Positions 20,574 through 28,699 are shown, counted from the first letter of the stretch. The stretch: DNA of 64,000 nt from Sphaerisporangium sp. TRM90804 (GCF_029846175.1 NZ_JARWAC010000027.1:124001-188000), one strand, 5' to 3'. Numbers and translations: made by a program. The notes: generated by a model from the letters alone, not told the origin.

Positions 20574-20843
20574 CTACTCGCCCACCGCGGCCAGCACTCG
20601 GGCGACCTTGGTGGCCGCTCCGGCCGGGTCGTCGACCTGGTGCATGCGCTCACCCCAGGACCACCAGTAGTACGCGGGGACCGCCTGGGGGCGGCACGTG
20701 ACGTTCTCCGCGAGGCTCGTCGCGTTCGGGTTGATCACCCGGACGAACGCCCGCCCGGACTGTGTGTGCACCAGCCGGGCGTGCAGCCCGCGGGCGTCGA
20801 GTTCGTCGACCAGTCGTTCAAGGTGTCGGAAGCCGTCCTCCAC
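20574..20843 (-). CDS. Hypothetical protein, 89 residues
   Basis: I do not recognise a family. The frame reads MEDGFRHLERLVDELDARGLHARLVHTQ at the start, a helix then a strand, with a central FVRVINPNATSLAENVTC strand and a YYWWSWGERM aromatic cluster near residue 60, ending in a helix. The start ATG 20843 has purine-rich sequence (AGGAAG) upstream, and GC is high at third codon positions. It is divergent from the XRE regulator across a 321-bp region with two dyads, an arrangement common in streptomycete-type regulator/small-protein pairs. It may be part of that regulatory island. Cytoplasmic; no signal or membrane segment. Confidence 0.6.
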   Translation of the reverse strand: MEDGFRHLERLVDELDARGLHARLVHTQSGRAFVRVINPNATSLAENVTCRPQAVPAYYWWSWGERMHQVDDPAGAATKVARVLAAVGE

Positions 20844-21164
20844 TTCGTGCCTTCCTGATCTTTTCCGTTCGCCGCTTGAGGCGACGTATCTGGATGCTCG
20901 GCCAAATCTGACTCAACTTGCCCTGACCGGTCAACGAAGGATCGTGGCTTCCGGGGTGAGGTGATATCTGAAGTAGGTTGAAAGAACGTCCCCAGCGGGG
21001 GACGATTCTAAGCCAGCAGCTTCTACGGTCCATTCACTCCCGCCCATAGCTGGTCCATCATTTTGTCAGGACGCGGCATACCCGGGAGTGAAGTCACGTC
21101 AGCCTAGTGAAGGACCGGTCGGGACGGTGACCAGACGCGAATCTGGTCACAGGGAGGGGCCGGT
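20844..21164. promoter_or_regulatory. Divergent promoter region with two dyad elements
   Basis: This AT-richer interval separates divergent genes. It contains a hairpin or palindrome CGTCCCC/GGGGACG (20987-20993 with 20998-21004) and a perfect 10-bp inverted repeat TTCACTCCCG/CGGGAGTGAA split by 40 bases (21033-21042 and 21083-21092). The XRE gene has a good GGGAGGGG Shine-Dalgarno (about 21150). The dyads are candidate operators for the XRE regulator. Confidence 0.45.
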
Positions 21165-22733
21165 ATGTCCGGCAGACAGCACAAGGAAACGGAGTTAGCG
21201 CGGCGAACCCGGGCGCGCGGCTTGGCGGTAGGGCGCGGTATGGCTCGAATCGCCGAGGAGATTTACGAGGCGTGTGGCCCTCATTTTGGGACATCACGCA
21301 TTAAATCTCACCGTCTGGCTCATGGCATCGCCCTCGCCGACGTCGTCGAGCAGGTGCGTGCGCTGTTCGAACGCGACGGCAAACCGGCTCCCGGCATCGG
21401 TGAAACGCTTGTGAGCGCTTACGAGAGCGGGTTGAAGAGGCCTGGGCCGGAGTACCTCCACTACTTGTGTTCCGTCTACCGAGTCGAACCGGCCGCCCTC
21501 GGTTATGACGGCCCGTGCATCTGTGGCCACGGTCACCGCATTCCGGGCGTCGTCCGGGGCGGCATCCAGGAGACCAAACCCGACACTTCCCCCGACTCAC
21601 GCGAGCTGTGGATCAAACCGCTCGACGTCACGTCAGTGGACGGGGGTGAGGAGGACGAGAACGTGCTACGTAGGACCCTGCTGGCGGTGATCGCGGGTGG
21701 TGCCGCGGTGCCGCTGACCCCGCCCGTCATGGGAGCCGCCGAGCACTTTCGGCGGCGCATGGACGAAACGCTCGTGTCGACCACGGTCTCCCCGGCCATG
21801 CTCGACCACTGGGAAGAGGCCGCGGCCGCCTTCGGCCGCCAGTACATGAACACGCCTCCGATGCGCCAACTGTGCGACGTGCTTCTGGAGTTCAGCACGG
21901 TCCGCCAGGCGATGGAGAACCATCAGCCCATCGATCTCCAGGAACGGCTCTGCGCCCTGGCGGCGCGGCTGTCCGGCCTGGCCGGCATCATCATGATCGA
22001 CCTCGGCGACCAGCGGCTCGCCCGGTCCTTCTTCCGCACCTCGCGCACCGCCGCCGACGAGACGGGCGATCGCGCCCTGCGCGCCTGGGTCACGGCCCGC
22101 GAGTCCCTGGTGCCGCTCTTCTACGGCGACCCCCGCGAGGCGCTCACCCTGGCCAAGAAGAGCCGCGACCTCGCCGGCCAGACCCCCTGCGCGGCGAAGG
22201 CCATGGCCCCGGTGGTGGAGGCCCGAGCGCTGTCCATGCTCGCCAACTCCGGGGGCAAGAAGGACGTCGTCGACCAGGCGAAGCGGGCGCTGTCCCGGGC
22301 GCGGGCCGCGTTCGCGCAGATGGCCCCGGCCCAGCAGGAGGACACGGTGTTCGGCTACACCGAGCGCCAGCTCTACTTCCACCAGGGCGACGCGCTGGCC
22401 AGGCTGGGGCAGACCATCGAGGCCGACCTGATCCTGGAACAGGCCCTGGAGAAGTACGAGGGTGATCTGCTCGACCAGACCCTCATCCGCTTCGACCGGG
22501 CGCACTGCCGGTTGCTGGAGGGCGACGGCGACGAGGCGCTGAGGCTCGGCGTGGACGCGGTGACCCGCGTCGGCGAGGGCTTCCGCACCGACATCATCCT
22601 GCGCCGTGCCCACGACCTGGTGAAGGCCATCGAGGACAGATGCGGCGACCTTCCCGGCCTCGGTCCCCTCAAAGACCTGCTCACCGCGCCGCCGCCCGCG
22701 GCCACGATGACACCCTCGGAGGCGGATGTATGA
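21165..22733 (+). CDS. XRE-family transcriptional regulator with TPR-like C-terminal region
   Basis: A 522-residue regulator. Residues about 40-110 form a helix-turn-helix of the XRE type (IKSHRLAHGIALADVVEQVR ... ETLVSAYESGLKRPGPEYLHYLCSVY). A linker with CICGHGH and a small hydrophobic patch (TLLAVIAGGAAVPLTPPVMGA, about residues 168-190) follows. Residues about 230-500 are alpha-helical repeats of TPR character (ARSFFRTSRTAADETGDRALRAWV, LYFHQGDALARLGQTIEADLIL). Such proteins in actinomycetes often sense a peptide or small ligand through the TPR part. ATG 21165 follows GGGAGGGG. Its stop overlaps the start of a GNAT gene (ATGA), so the two are made together. Confidence 0.85.
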   Translation: MSGRQHKETELARRTRARGLAVGRGMARIAEEIYEACGPHFGTSRIKSHRLAHGIALADVVEQVRALFERDGKPAPGIGETLVSAYESGLKRPGPEYLHYLCSVYRVEPAALGYDGPCICGHGHRIPGVVRGGIQETKPDTSPDSRELWIKPLDVTSVDGGEEDENVLRRTLLAVIAGGAAVPLTPPVMGAAEHFRRRMDETLVSTTVSPAMLDHWEEAAAAFGRQYMNTPPMRQLCDVLLEFSTVRQAMENHQPIDLQERLCALAARLSGLAGIIMIDLGDQRLARSFFRTSRTAADETGDRALRAWVTARESLVPLFYGDPREALTLAKKSRDLAGQTPCAAKAMAPVVEARALSMLANSGGKKDVVDQAKRALSRARAAFAQMAPAQQEDTVFGYTERQLYFHQGDALARLGQTIEADLILEQALEKYEGDLLDQTLIRFDRAHCRLLEGDGDEALRLGVDAVTRVGEGFRTDIILRRAHDLVKAIEDRCGDLPGLGPLKDLLTAPPPAATMTPSEADV

Positions 22734-23242
22734 CACTGCTGCTCAGGCGGTATCGCTGGTCGGATATGGACGCCGTCTGGGCCCTCCACCGCACGTGTCT
22801 CGCCCAGGTCGGCATCGTCGACGGCGACGGCGTCTACTACGAGGACGACATCCCGCGCATCAACGAGGTCTACCTGGCCGACGGCGGCGAGTTCCTCGTC
22901 GGCGAGGTGGACGGCCCGGAGCTCGTGGCCATGGGCGGGCTGCGGCGCATCGACGACGAGACGGCCGAGATGTGCCGCCTGAGGGTCCATCCCGACCATC
23001 AGCGGCGCGGGTACGGCAAGCTCGTGCTCGACGCGCTGGAGGAGTCGGCGAGACGGCTGGGCTACGCCCTGCTCCGCGGGGACACCACCCTGCGGCAGGG
23101 GGCGGCCATGGAGTTGTATCGCAAGGCGGGGTGGCGTGAAGTCCGCCGGGAGGAGCGGGGTGGACTTGTCGTTCTTTACGGTGAGAAGGAGCTGATCTCA
23201 CACCCCGCACCGCATGCCGCTCGTTCCACTAATATCGGCTGA
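22730..23242 (+). CDS. GNAT family N-acetyltransferase coupled to the XRE regulator
   Basis: A single-domain GNAT enzyme of 170 residues. The N-terminal strand LLLRRYRWSDMDAVWALHRTCL, the central MCRLRVHPDHQRRGYGKLVLDALEESARRLGY (acetyl-CoA loop QRRGYG) and ELYRKAGWREV near the end are diagnostic. ATG 22730 overlaps the regulator stop (ATGA), which fixes the start and implies translational coupling. The acetyl acceptor is unknown; the coupling suggests it may act on, or be controlled with, the regulator's ligand. The last 15 residues are less conserved-looking. Confidence 0.88.
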   Translation: MTLLLRRYRWSDMDAVWALHRTCLAQVGIVDGDGVYYEDDIPRINEVYLADGGEFLVGEVDGPELVAMGGLRRIDDETAEMCRLRVHPDHQRRGYGKLVLDALEESARRLGYALLRGDTTLRQGAAMELYRKAGWREVRREERGGLVVLYGEKELISHPAPHAARSTNIG

Positions 23243-23334
23243 AAAACCTACAATCTCGGAATCAAAGCTTGCGGATGATGATATCTCGCGAATAATTAGG
23301 TCTTTGTAGCTGAAGACCTAGGGGAGATGACACG
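23243..23334 (+). promoter_or_regulatory. AT-rich leader with hairpin directly before the micro-ORF Shine-Dalgarno
   Basis: This stretch is distinctly AT-rich for the window (GAAAAACCTACAATC, GAATAATTAGG) and must hold the promoter of the micro-ORF/TPR operon. A perfect 8-bp stem TAGGTCTT/AAGACCTA (23297-23304 and 23313-23320, 8-base loop) ends exactly where the Shine-Dalgarno GGGGAGA (23321-23327) begins. It could be an operator or an RNA hairpin acting on translation. Confidence 0.55.
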
Positions 23335-23409
23335 ATGAAGAAGATCGTCGTCCGCAAGCCCGGAGTCGCCCACCTCACAGGCGCGGCCAGCGCGATCCAC
23401 AAGGGGTGA
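23335..23409 (+). CDS. 24-residue basic micro-ORF coupled to the TPR protein
   Basis: ATG 23335 to TGA 23409 encodes 24 residues, starting MKKIVVRKPG and ending SAIHKG. It has five Lys/Arg, two His, no Cys and no acidic residue. An excellent Shine-Dalgarno (GGGGAGA) sits seven bases upstream, and the stop overlaps the GTG of the large gene (GTGA), so ribosomes reading the peptide can pass straight on. The first half is strand-like and basic, the second small and polar (HLTGAAS). It may be a signalling or precursor peptide, a leader peptide controlling the downstream gene, or only a coupling device. I cannot assign it to a named RiPP family. Confidence 0.65.
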   Translation: MKKIVVRKPGVAHLTGAASAIHKG

Positions 23410-25424
23410 CCGCCCGCGCCGGGCATCTCTGGATCCACGGAGGGCTGGCGCGGGACCGCCAGAGCATGCTCACCCGGATGGACCTCCCTTCGCCGGTGCT
23501 CGCCTTCGGCGCCCACCGGCGCCTGCGAGGGCCCTACACCTTCGGCGGATCCCTGCTCGGCGCGCTCGTCCCGGCCACGCTGGAGCATCGCTCCGGCGTG
23601 GCCGCCGAGCACGACATCGAGATCAGGGCGGTGGCGCCCGGTCTGCGCGACCGGGTCGGGGTCCGCCGTCCCCCGCTGGAGACGAGCCTCCCGCCCGAGG
23701 AGCGCATCCTCGTGCCCGCCCCGCGCCGGACGTTGCGGATCGCCAATGGAATCGCCGAATTCGTGCGCGACTGCGGCGTGCCCCTCGGCACCCTCGTCGT
23801 TCACGACGTGCACGAGGCCGACGCGACCGACCTGGAACTCCTGGCGACGCTTCTGCGTCGTTTTCCCACGGAGAGTTTGACAATTGTGGTGTGCTCCCGT
23901 AACGCGCCGCTTGATGGTTTTGAGGGGCGAAATATTGCGGCCGAATTAACCGCTTCGGAGGAACCGGAAAACCTCGCGCACCGTTATGTCGCCTCCGACG
24001 GCACGTCGGACGACCCCCGGGTCGTCGCCGCGTACGAGGCGCTGCCCGCGGCCGGGCGCGCGTCCCTGCACGACCGCCGCGGTGACGAGCTGGCCGCCAC
24101 CGGCGACCCCTCCTGGGCGCTCGGCGCCATCCCCTTCCACCGCGAGCACGGCACCGATCCCTCGGGCGCCGGCGTCGAGTCGCTCTGGGCCGCGCTCGAC
24201 CACTGCGTGAGCGAGGGCTTCCTGGCCGCGGCGGCCGACCTCGGCCTGCGCGCTCTGCGGCTGGCGGCCCCGGGGGCCGGACGGTGGTGGAACCTCACGC
24301 AGGCGACGGCGACCGCCCTCGCCGGCATCGGGCGCCGGGAGGAGGCACGCGAGCTGTACGAGCGGGCACGCCGCGCGAGCGTCGACCCCGAGGTGCACTC
24401 GGCGTCCGCCTACGGCGCGGCCATGCTCGACGCCCGGCACCCCGACCCCGCACGGCGTGACCTCGGGCGCGCCGAGGGCTGGATCAACGAGGCCGTCGCG
24501 ATCTCCACCCTGCTGCCCGACCCGCCGGTCCGCGCGTTCAAGCTGGGCTTCGACCTCAACGGCAAGGCGCTCATCGAGATGCGCCGCGGTCGCGCCGACC
24601 GTGCCCTGTCGCTGGTGGAGTCCGCCATCGACCTGGCCGAGACCGACCTGCCCTCGGGTCGCCACCCGATCCACCGCATGGTGCTGCGTGCCAACCGCGC
24701 GCAGCTCCTGGGCAGGCTGGGACGGCACGACGAGGCGCTGGGCGAGATGGACGCCGCGGTCGCCGTGGACCCCGCCTACCCCGACTACCGTCTCGACCGG
24801 GGCAACCTGCTGTTCCGCATGGGGCGGCTGGACGAGGCGCTCGCCGAGTACGACGCGGCGATCGGGCTCAGCCCGCCCCTGCCCGAGGGCTACTACAACC
24901 GCGCCCAGCTCAGGCTGGCCACGGGGGACCTGACGGGGGCCAGGGCCGACCTCGACCACGTCCTGGAGCTGGACCCCGGCTATCTGGACGCCTACATCAA
25001 CCGGGCGGGCCTGCTGCTGGAGCTGGGACTGGACGGGCAGGCGCGCCAGGACGTCGCCGCGGGCCTCGCCATCGCCCCCGGCGACCCCCACCTGTCGTGC
25101 GTGCTGGGCCAGTTGGAGAGCGCCGCGGGCGGCGTCGAGCAGGCGCGGGCCGCGTTCGACGCCGCGGTGGCCGGCGCCCCCGGCCTGGCCGCGGCCTGGG
25201 CGAGCCGGGGAGTCCTGTGCTACGAGACGGGAGACCTGCAGGGCGCCGTGGCCGATCTCACCCGCGCCGTGGAGCTCCAGGAGGACGCCGCGCACTACTA
25301 CAACCGCGCCGTCGTGCTGAAGGAGCTCGGCAGGGTCGCAGAGGCCGTGGACGATCTGCGCCGCGCGCGCGCCCTCGCCCCCGAGGACGCCGACATCGCC
25401 CGGGCCCTCGACGCGGTGAGCTGA
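23406..25424 (+). CDS. TPR-repeat protein with degenerate STAND-like ATPase region
   Basis: A 672-residue cytoplasmic protein. Residues about 20-190 look like a worn AAA/STAND region: no Walker A lysine motif is visible, but GTLVVHDVHEADATDLELLATLLRRFPTESLTIVVCS resembles the Walker B and following strand of LuxR/AfsR-type ATPases. Residues about 265-670 are tetratricopeptide repeats, clearest from residue 420 on (RAQLLGRLGRHDEALGEMDAAVAVDPAYPD; GNLLFRMGRLDEALAEYDAAIGLSP; NRAVVLKELGRVAEAVDDLRRARALAPED). No DNA-binding domain is present. GTG 23406 overlaps the micro-ORF stop, so its synthesis depends on the peptide. A peptide-binding or scaffold role is plausible but unproven. Confidence 0.8.
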   Translation: MTARAGHLWIHGGLARDRQSMLTRMDLPSPVLAFGAHRRLRGPYTFGGSLLGALVPATLEHRSGVAAEHDIEIRAVAPGLRDRVGVRRPPLETSLPPEERILVPAPRRTLRIANGIAEFVRDCGVPLGTLVVHDVHEADATDLELLATLLRRFPTESLTIVVCSRNAPLDGFEGRNIAAELTASEEPENLAHRYVASDGTSDDPRVVAAYEALPAAGRASLHDRRGDELAATGDPSWALGAIPFHREHGTDPSGAGVESLWAALDHCVSEGFLAAAADLGLRALRLAAPGAGRWWNLTQATATALAGIGRREEARELYERARRASVDPEVHSASAYGAAMLDARHPDPARRDLGRAEGWINEAVAISTLLPDPPVRAFKLGFDLNGKALIEMRRGRADRALSLVESAIDLAETDLPSGRHPIHRMVLRANRAQLLGRLGRHDEALGEMDAAVAVDPAYPDYRLDRGNLLFRMGRLDEALAEYDAAIGLSPPLPEGYYNRAQLRLATGDLTGARADLDHVLELDPGYLDAYINRAGLLLELGLDGQARQDVAAGLAIAPGDPHLSCVLGQLESAAGGVEQARAAFDAAVAGAPGLAAAWASRGVLCYETGDLQGAVADLTRAVELQEDAAHYYNRAVVLKELGRVAEAVDDLRRARALAPEDADIARALDAVS

Positions 25425-25429
25425 CGGCC

Positions 25430-25882
25430 TCAGCCGGCGCGGTTGGTGAGCAGGGCGACGATCCGCGGCAGGCCGGGCGGCTCGACCGGCTCGGGCAGGG
25501 CGGCGATCTGCGCGGGCGTGAACCAGCCGTGGCCCTGGTAGGCGTCCAGCTCCTCGCCGGTGAACCGGGCCGGGGCCACCTCCGGGGGCTCGGCGAAGCG
25601 CGCGAGGTAGAAGGGCTCGACCTTGACGTAGTGCACGCCCAGCCAGTGGAAGTCACGCGGCACGGGGACCCACACGTCGTCCACCGCCTCGCCCGGCAGG
25701 CCGGTCTCCTCGGTCAGCTCGCGGCGGGCGGCGTCCAGCGGCGCCTCGCCGGGGTCGGTGCCCCCGCCCGGCGGCTCCCAGAAGACGACGCCGCTCACGG
25801 AGTCGCGCCACCGCAGCAGCAGCACCCGCCCCAGCCCGTCCACGCACACCACGCGCGCCGCGGGCCGGTCGCTGATCGTCAC
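25430..25882 (-). CDS. NUDIX hydrolase
   Basis: A 150-residue pyrophosphohydrolase of the NUDIX type. The full Nudix box is present at about residues 38-60: GGTDPGEAPLDAARRELTEETGL fits G-x5-E-x7-R-E-U-x-E-E-x-G-U. The N-terminal AARVVCVDGLGRVLLLRWRD and FWEPPGGG strand are typical. The substrate (an NDP-X compound) is not predictable. GTG 25882 has GGTGAGG upstream and starts the conserved domain; the in-frame extension above it overlaps the neighbour and looks non-coding. It follows the 149-residue hypothetical gene by 28 bases, and its stop faces that of the TPR gene five bases away. Confidence 0.9.
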   Translation of the reverse strand: MTISDRPAARVVCVDGLGRVLLLRWRDSVSGVVFWEPPGGGTDPGEAPLDAARRELTEETGLPGEAVDDVWVPVPRDFHWLGVHYVKVEPFYLARFAEPPEVAPARFTGEELDAYQGHGWFTPAQIAALPEPVEPPGLPRIVALLTNRAG

Positions 25883-25910
25883 CGGCGCCTCACCACGGCC
25901 GCGGCGTCCC

Positions 25911-26360
25911 TCACGTCTCCGGCCGGCCGGGCTCCCTGGACGGGTCGTCGGGCCCGGAGTCGTCGGGGATGGGGAGGTCGGGCCAGGTGTTGGCGTTGAT
26001 GATCTGCCAGAAGTCGTCCGGACGGCGCGCGGACTGGCGCATGCCCTCCTGCTGCAGCTCGGCGGCGATGGCACGCTGCTCGGGGTAGGCGCCCTTCATC
26101 GCGTCGAGCCACTCGACCGGGCTGACCCCCGCCCGACGCGCCGCCGTGATCGCCATCTCGGCGTACTCCTCGGGTGTCGCGTTGAGGACCCACCCGGTGC
26201 GCTCCATGAGCTGATCGTCGGTCAGCTCGCCACGCTGCCAGGCGATGGCCTCGGGCAGGTGCTCGGCGACGAAGACCGCGTTCACGTATCCGGGGAGCAT
26301 CGCCGCCAGCGCGACGGCCGCCCGCTTCTCTCCCGGTGACAACCTGTCCCACTTCAGCAC
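25911..26360 (-). CDS. Hypothetical protein, 149 residues
   Basis: Not recognised. The sequence is mostly alpha-helical: KWDRLSPGEKRAAVALAAMLPGYVNAVFVAEHLPEAIAWQRGELTDDQL then EEYAEMAITAARRAGVSPVEWLDAMKGAYPEQRAIAAEL. It ends in a disordered acidic and proline-rich tail (about residues 122-149). There is no signal peptide or membrane span. GTG 26360 is preceded by GAGAGGAG eight bases upstream, a good Shine-Dalgarno. It is upstream of the Nudix gene by 28 bases on the same strand, so an operon is likely, but this does not reveal a function. Confidence 0.7.
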   Translation of the reverse strand: MLKWDRLSPGEKRAAVALAAMLPGYVNAVFVAEHLPEAIAWQRGELTDDQLMERTGWVLNATPEEYAEMAITAARRAGVSPVEWLDAMKGAYPEQRAIAAELQQEGMRQSARRPDDFWQIINANTWPDLPIPDDSGPDDPSREPGRPET

Positions 26361-26442
26361 CCGCCGGCTCCTCTCCGCTCATACGGGCGCCACTGTACTT
26401 CGCGTATGTGACGGGCCGCGCGCGAGCCGCTCGGCGGAGAGG

Positions 26443-26604
26443 TCAGTCGGCGGCCACCAGGTCCGTCAGGTCCAGGTGACGGGACAGCTCGGTGACGTCG
26501 GCGTAGTCCGCGACGTACTCCCGCCCCCTGCGCACGCGCAGGCAGGGCTGGTTGCCGAGGACGAGCGCCTCGACCTCGAATCCTCTGCTGTCGACCCATT
26601 TCAC
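26443..26604 (-). CDS. Small hypothetical protein, 53 residues
   Basis: GTG 26604 to TGA 26443 encodes 53 residues beginning MKWVDSRGFEVEALVLGN (GTG read as Met) with CLRVRRGREYVADYADVTELSRHLDL after it. Strand-like residues alternate and the end is acidic. Third codon positions are almost all G or C and the composition is protein-like, unlike the competing frame on the same strand (26354-26599), which is mainly Arg, Gly and Pro. No family is recognised. It is an isolated gene upstream of the hypothetical-Nudix pair, with a stop codon in frame directly above the start. Confidence 0.55.
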   Translation of the reverse strand: MKWVDSRGFEVEALVLGNQPCLRVRRGREYVADYADVTELSRHLDLTDLVAAD

Positions 26605-26845
26605 GTCATCGAGGCTACGAACCCCCTAGTCAAACAGTGGCAATACGGACTCTTCCCTTGGGTCTTCGTCTTGTCCGCTAATCATCATGAATGCCATGAA
26701 CGGCTCGGATACCTCTGTAATCCCCTCATATCACGGCGATTCAGGCGTACGAGCCGGTGAGTGGCGGACCAACCTGTGGAACGCCGGACGCGGTCCCGCG
26801 GCGGAGCGGTACCCTGCCTCAACGTGATGAAGGGGTGAGTCGTCG

Positions 26846-27694
26846 GTGAGCTCCGAATATGTGCTGACCCTGTCCTGTCCGGACAGGCCCGGCGTGGTCG
26901 CGGCCGTCTCGGGCCTGCTCGCGGAGCAGGGGTGCAACATCACCGAGAGCCAGCAGTTCGGCGACCGCGACGCCGGCCGGTTCTTCATGCGGGTGCAGTT
27001 CACCTCCGGCATGGCCGAGCGCGACCTGCGCGCCCTGCTCGCCGCCCTGGCGCCCGAGTTCGCCATGGAGATGCGGCTGCACGACCTCACGGTCAAGCCG
27101 CGTGTGCTGGTGATGGTCAGCAAGCTCGGCCACTGCCTGAACGACCTGCTCTACCGCACCCGCTCGGGCCTGCTCGACATCGAGATCGCCGCCGTGGTGT
27201 CCAACCACCCCGACCTGCGGCCGCTCACCCAGTCGTACGGCATCGACTACCACCACCTGCCGGTCGGCCCCGAGACCAAGCCCCGCCAGGAGGCCGAGGT
27301 GCTGACCCTGGTGGAGCACTACCGGATCGACCTCGTGGTGCTCGCCCGCTACATGCAGGTGCTCTCGGAAGACCTGTGCGGCAAGCTGGCCGGCAAGGTG
27401 ATCAACATCCACCACTCGTTCCTGCCGTCCTTCAAGGGCGCCCGGCCGTACCACCAGGCCTACGCGCGCGGCGTCAAGCTGATCGGCGCGACCGCCCACT
27501 ACGTCACGGCCGCCCTCGACGAAGGCCCGATCATCGAGCAGGAGGTCGCGCGGGTCAACCACACGCACTCCCCGGAGGACCTCGCGGCCATGGGGCGCGA
27601 CGTCGAGCGCCTGGCGCTCTCGCGGGCGGTGCGCTGGCACGCCGAGCAGCGGGTGCTGCTCGACGGCCACAAGACCATCGTCTTCCCCCGGTAG
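26846..27694 (+). CDS. purU: Formyltetrahydrofolate deformylase
   Basis: PurU hydrolyses 10-formyltetrahydrofolate to formate and tetrahydrofolate and so feeds formate to purine synthesis and balances one-carbon units. Residues 1-80 are an ACT domain (VLTLSCPDRPGVVAAVSGLLAEQGCNITESQQF). Residues about 90-282 are the formyltransferase-like domain with VVSNHPDLRPLTQSYGI, INIHHSFLPSFKGARPYHQAYARGVKLIGATAHYV and LDEGPIIEQEVARVNH, which include the catalytic Asn/His/Asp positions. The length of 282 residues is normal. GTG 26846 follows AAGGGG at a good distance. A TACCCT -10-like box is at 26809-26814. It is monocistronic. Confidence 0.95.
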   Translation: MSSEYVLTLSCPDRPGVVAAVSGLLAEQGCNITESQQFGDRDAGRFFMRVQFTSGMAERDLRALLAALAPEFAMEMRLHDLTVKPRVLVMVSKLGHCLNDLLYRTRSGLLDIEIAAVVSNHPDLRPLTQSYGIDYHHLPVGPETKPRQEAEVLTLVEHYRIDLVVLARYMQVLSEDLCGKLAGKVINIHHSFLPSFKGARPYHQAYARGVKLIGATAHYVTAALDEGPIIEQEVARVNHTHSPEDLAAMGRDVERLALSRAVRWHAEQRVLLDGHKTIVFPR

Positions 27695-27715
27695 CCGGCG
27701 CGTCCGCGCCGGGGG

Positions 27716-28699
27716 TCAGGGCAGCAGCAGGGTCTTGCCGACGACGTCGCGGGACTCGATGGCGGCGTGGGCGGCGGCGGCCTCGGCCAGCGGGAACGTC
27801 TGGCCGATCACCGGGCGGATCCGCCCCTCCGCAGCCTCCGTGAGCGCGCGCCGGAGCAGCCGTACGGCCTCGTCGGGCGCGAACCGCAGGTCGGCGATCC
27901 CGCGCAGGGCGATGCCGCGCCGTCGCGCCTCCTCGGCGTCGACCGGGGCGAACCCGCCGCTGGGCGCGCCGTGCGCGGAGAACAGGCCGCCCGGCGCCAC
28001 CAGGCCGAACGCGGCCACCCCGAGCGTCCCGCCGGCGCCGTCGAAGACGACGTCCACGCCCTTGCCTCCGGTGGCCTCCCGCACGGCCTCCACCCAGCCG
28101 TCGCGCGAGTAGTCCACGCTCACCTCGGCGCCGAGGCCGTCGACCAGATCGAGCTTGCGCCGGCCCCGCGCCGCGGCGACCACCCGCGCCCCCGCGGCGC
28201 GGGCGAGCTGCACGAGCAGCACCCCCATGCCGCCGGCGGCCCCCAGCACCAGCACCCACTGGCCCGGCTGGAGCCGGGCGTTCTCGACGAGCCCGAGCCC
28301 GGTGACCGCGTCGGCGGTGAGCGACGCGGCCTCCCGCAGGCCCAGCCCGTCGGGCACCGGGAGCACCTCCCCGAGGTCGGCCGGCACCCGCTCGGCGTAC
28401 CCGCCGCCCCGGTTGCCGGTGCGGACGAGCACCCGCCGGCCGGCCCACGCGGGATCCACGCCCGGCCCGGTGGAGACGACCCTCCCGGACGCCCCACCGC
28501 CGGGCACGTACGGCGGCACGAATCCGAAGTAGGCGCCCTGGCCACCCCGGCGGATCTGCGTCTCGACGAACAGGACGTCCGCCGCCGCGACCTCGGCCAC
28601 GACCTGCCCCGGGCCGGCCTCAGGATCGGGCGCCTCGGCGCTGACCAGCACCTCGGGCTCCCCGAACCGCGTCACCTGTGCCACCCGCACGTCCACCAC
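27716..28699 (-). CDS. Zinc-independent quinone oxidoreductase-like MDR protein
   Basis: A medium-chain reductase of 327 residues without the zinc ligands of alcohol dehydrogenases. The N-terminal GroES-like domain (VAQVTRFGEPEVLVSAEAPDPEAGPGQVVAEVAAADV) is followed by the NADPH fold VLVLGAAGGMGVLLVQLARAAGARVVAAARG. The motif VVFDGAGG and a C-terminal GKTLLLP complete a quinone reductase/NADPH:2-alkenal reductase pattern. It reduces quinones or activated double bonds in the cytoplasm; the substrate is unknown. ATG 28699 lies next to GTGGACGTGCGGGTGGC, with a GGGAGT-type site about eight bases upstream. It is convergent with purU, 21 bases apart. Confidence 0.88.
   Translation of the reverse strand: MVDVRVAQVTRFGEPEVLVSAEAPDPEAGPGQVVAEVAAADVLFVETQIRRGGQGAYFGFVPPYVPGGGASGRVVSTGPGVDPAWAGRRVLVRTGNRGGGYAERVPADLGEVLPVPDGLGLREAASLTADAVTGLGLVENARLQPGQWVLVLGAAGGMGVLLVQLARAAGARVVAAARGRRKLDLVDGLGAEVSVDYSRDGWVEAVREATGGKGVDVVFDGAGGTLGVAAFGLVAPGGLFSAHGAPSGGFAPVDAEEARRRGIALRGIADLRFAPDEAVRLLRRALTEAAEGRIRPVIGQTFPLAEAAAAHAAIESRDVVGKTLLLP

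Noticed and set aside
26687-26827. 46-codon ORF upstream of purU
   Set aside because: It has no Shine-Dalgarno and many AT-ending codons, and it overlaps the likely purU promoter; I treat it as non-coding.
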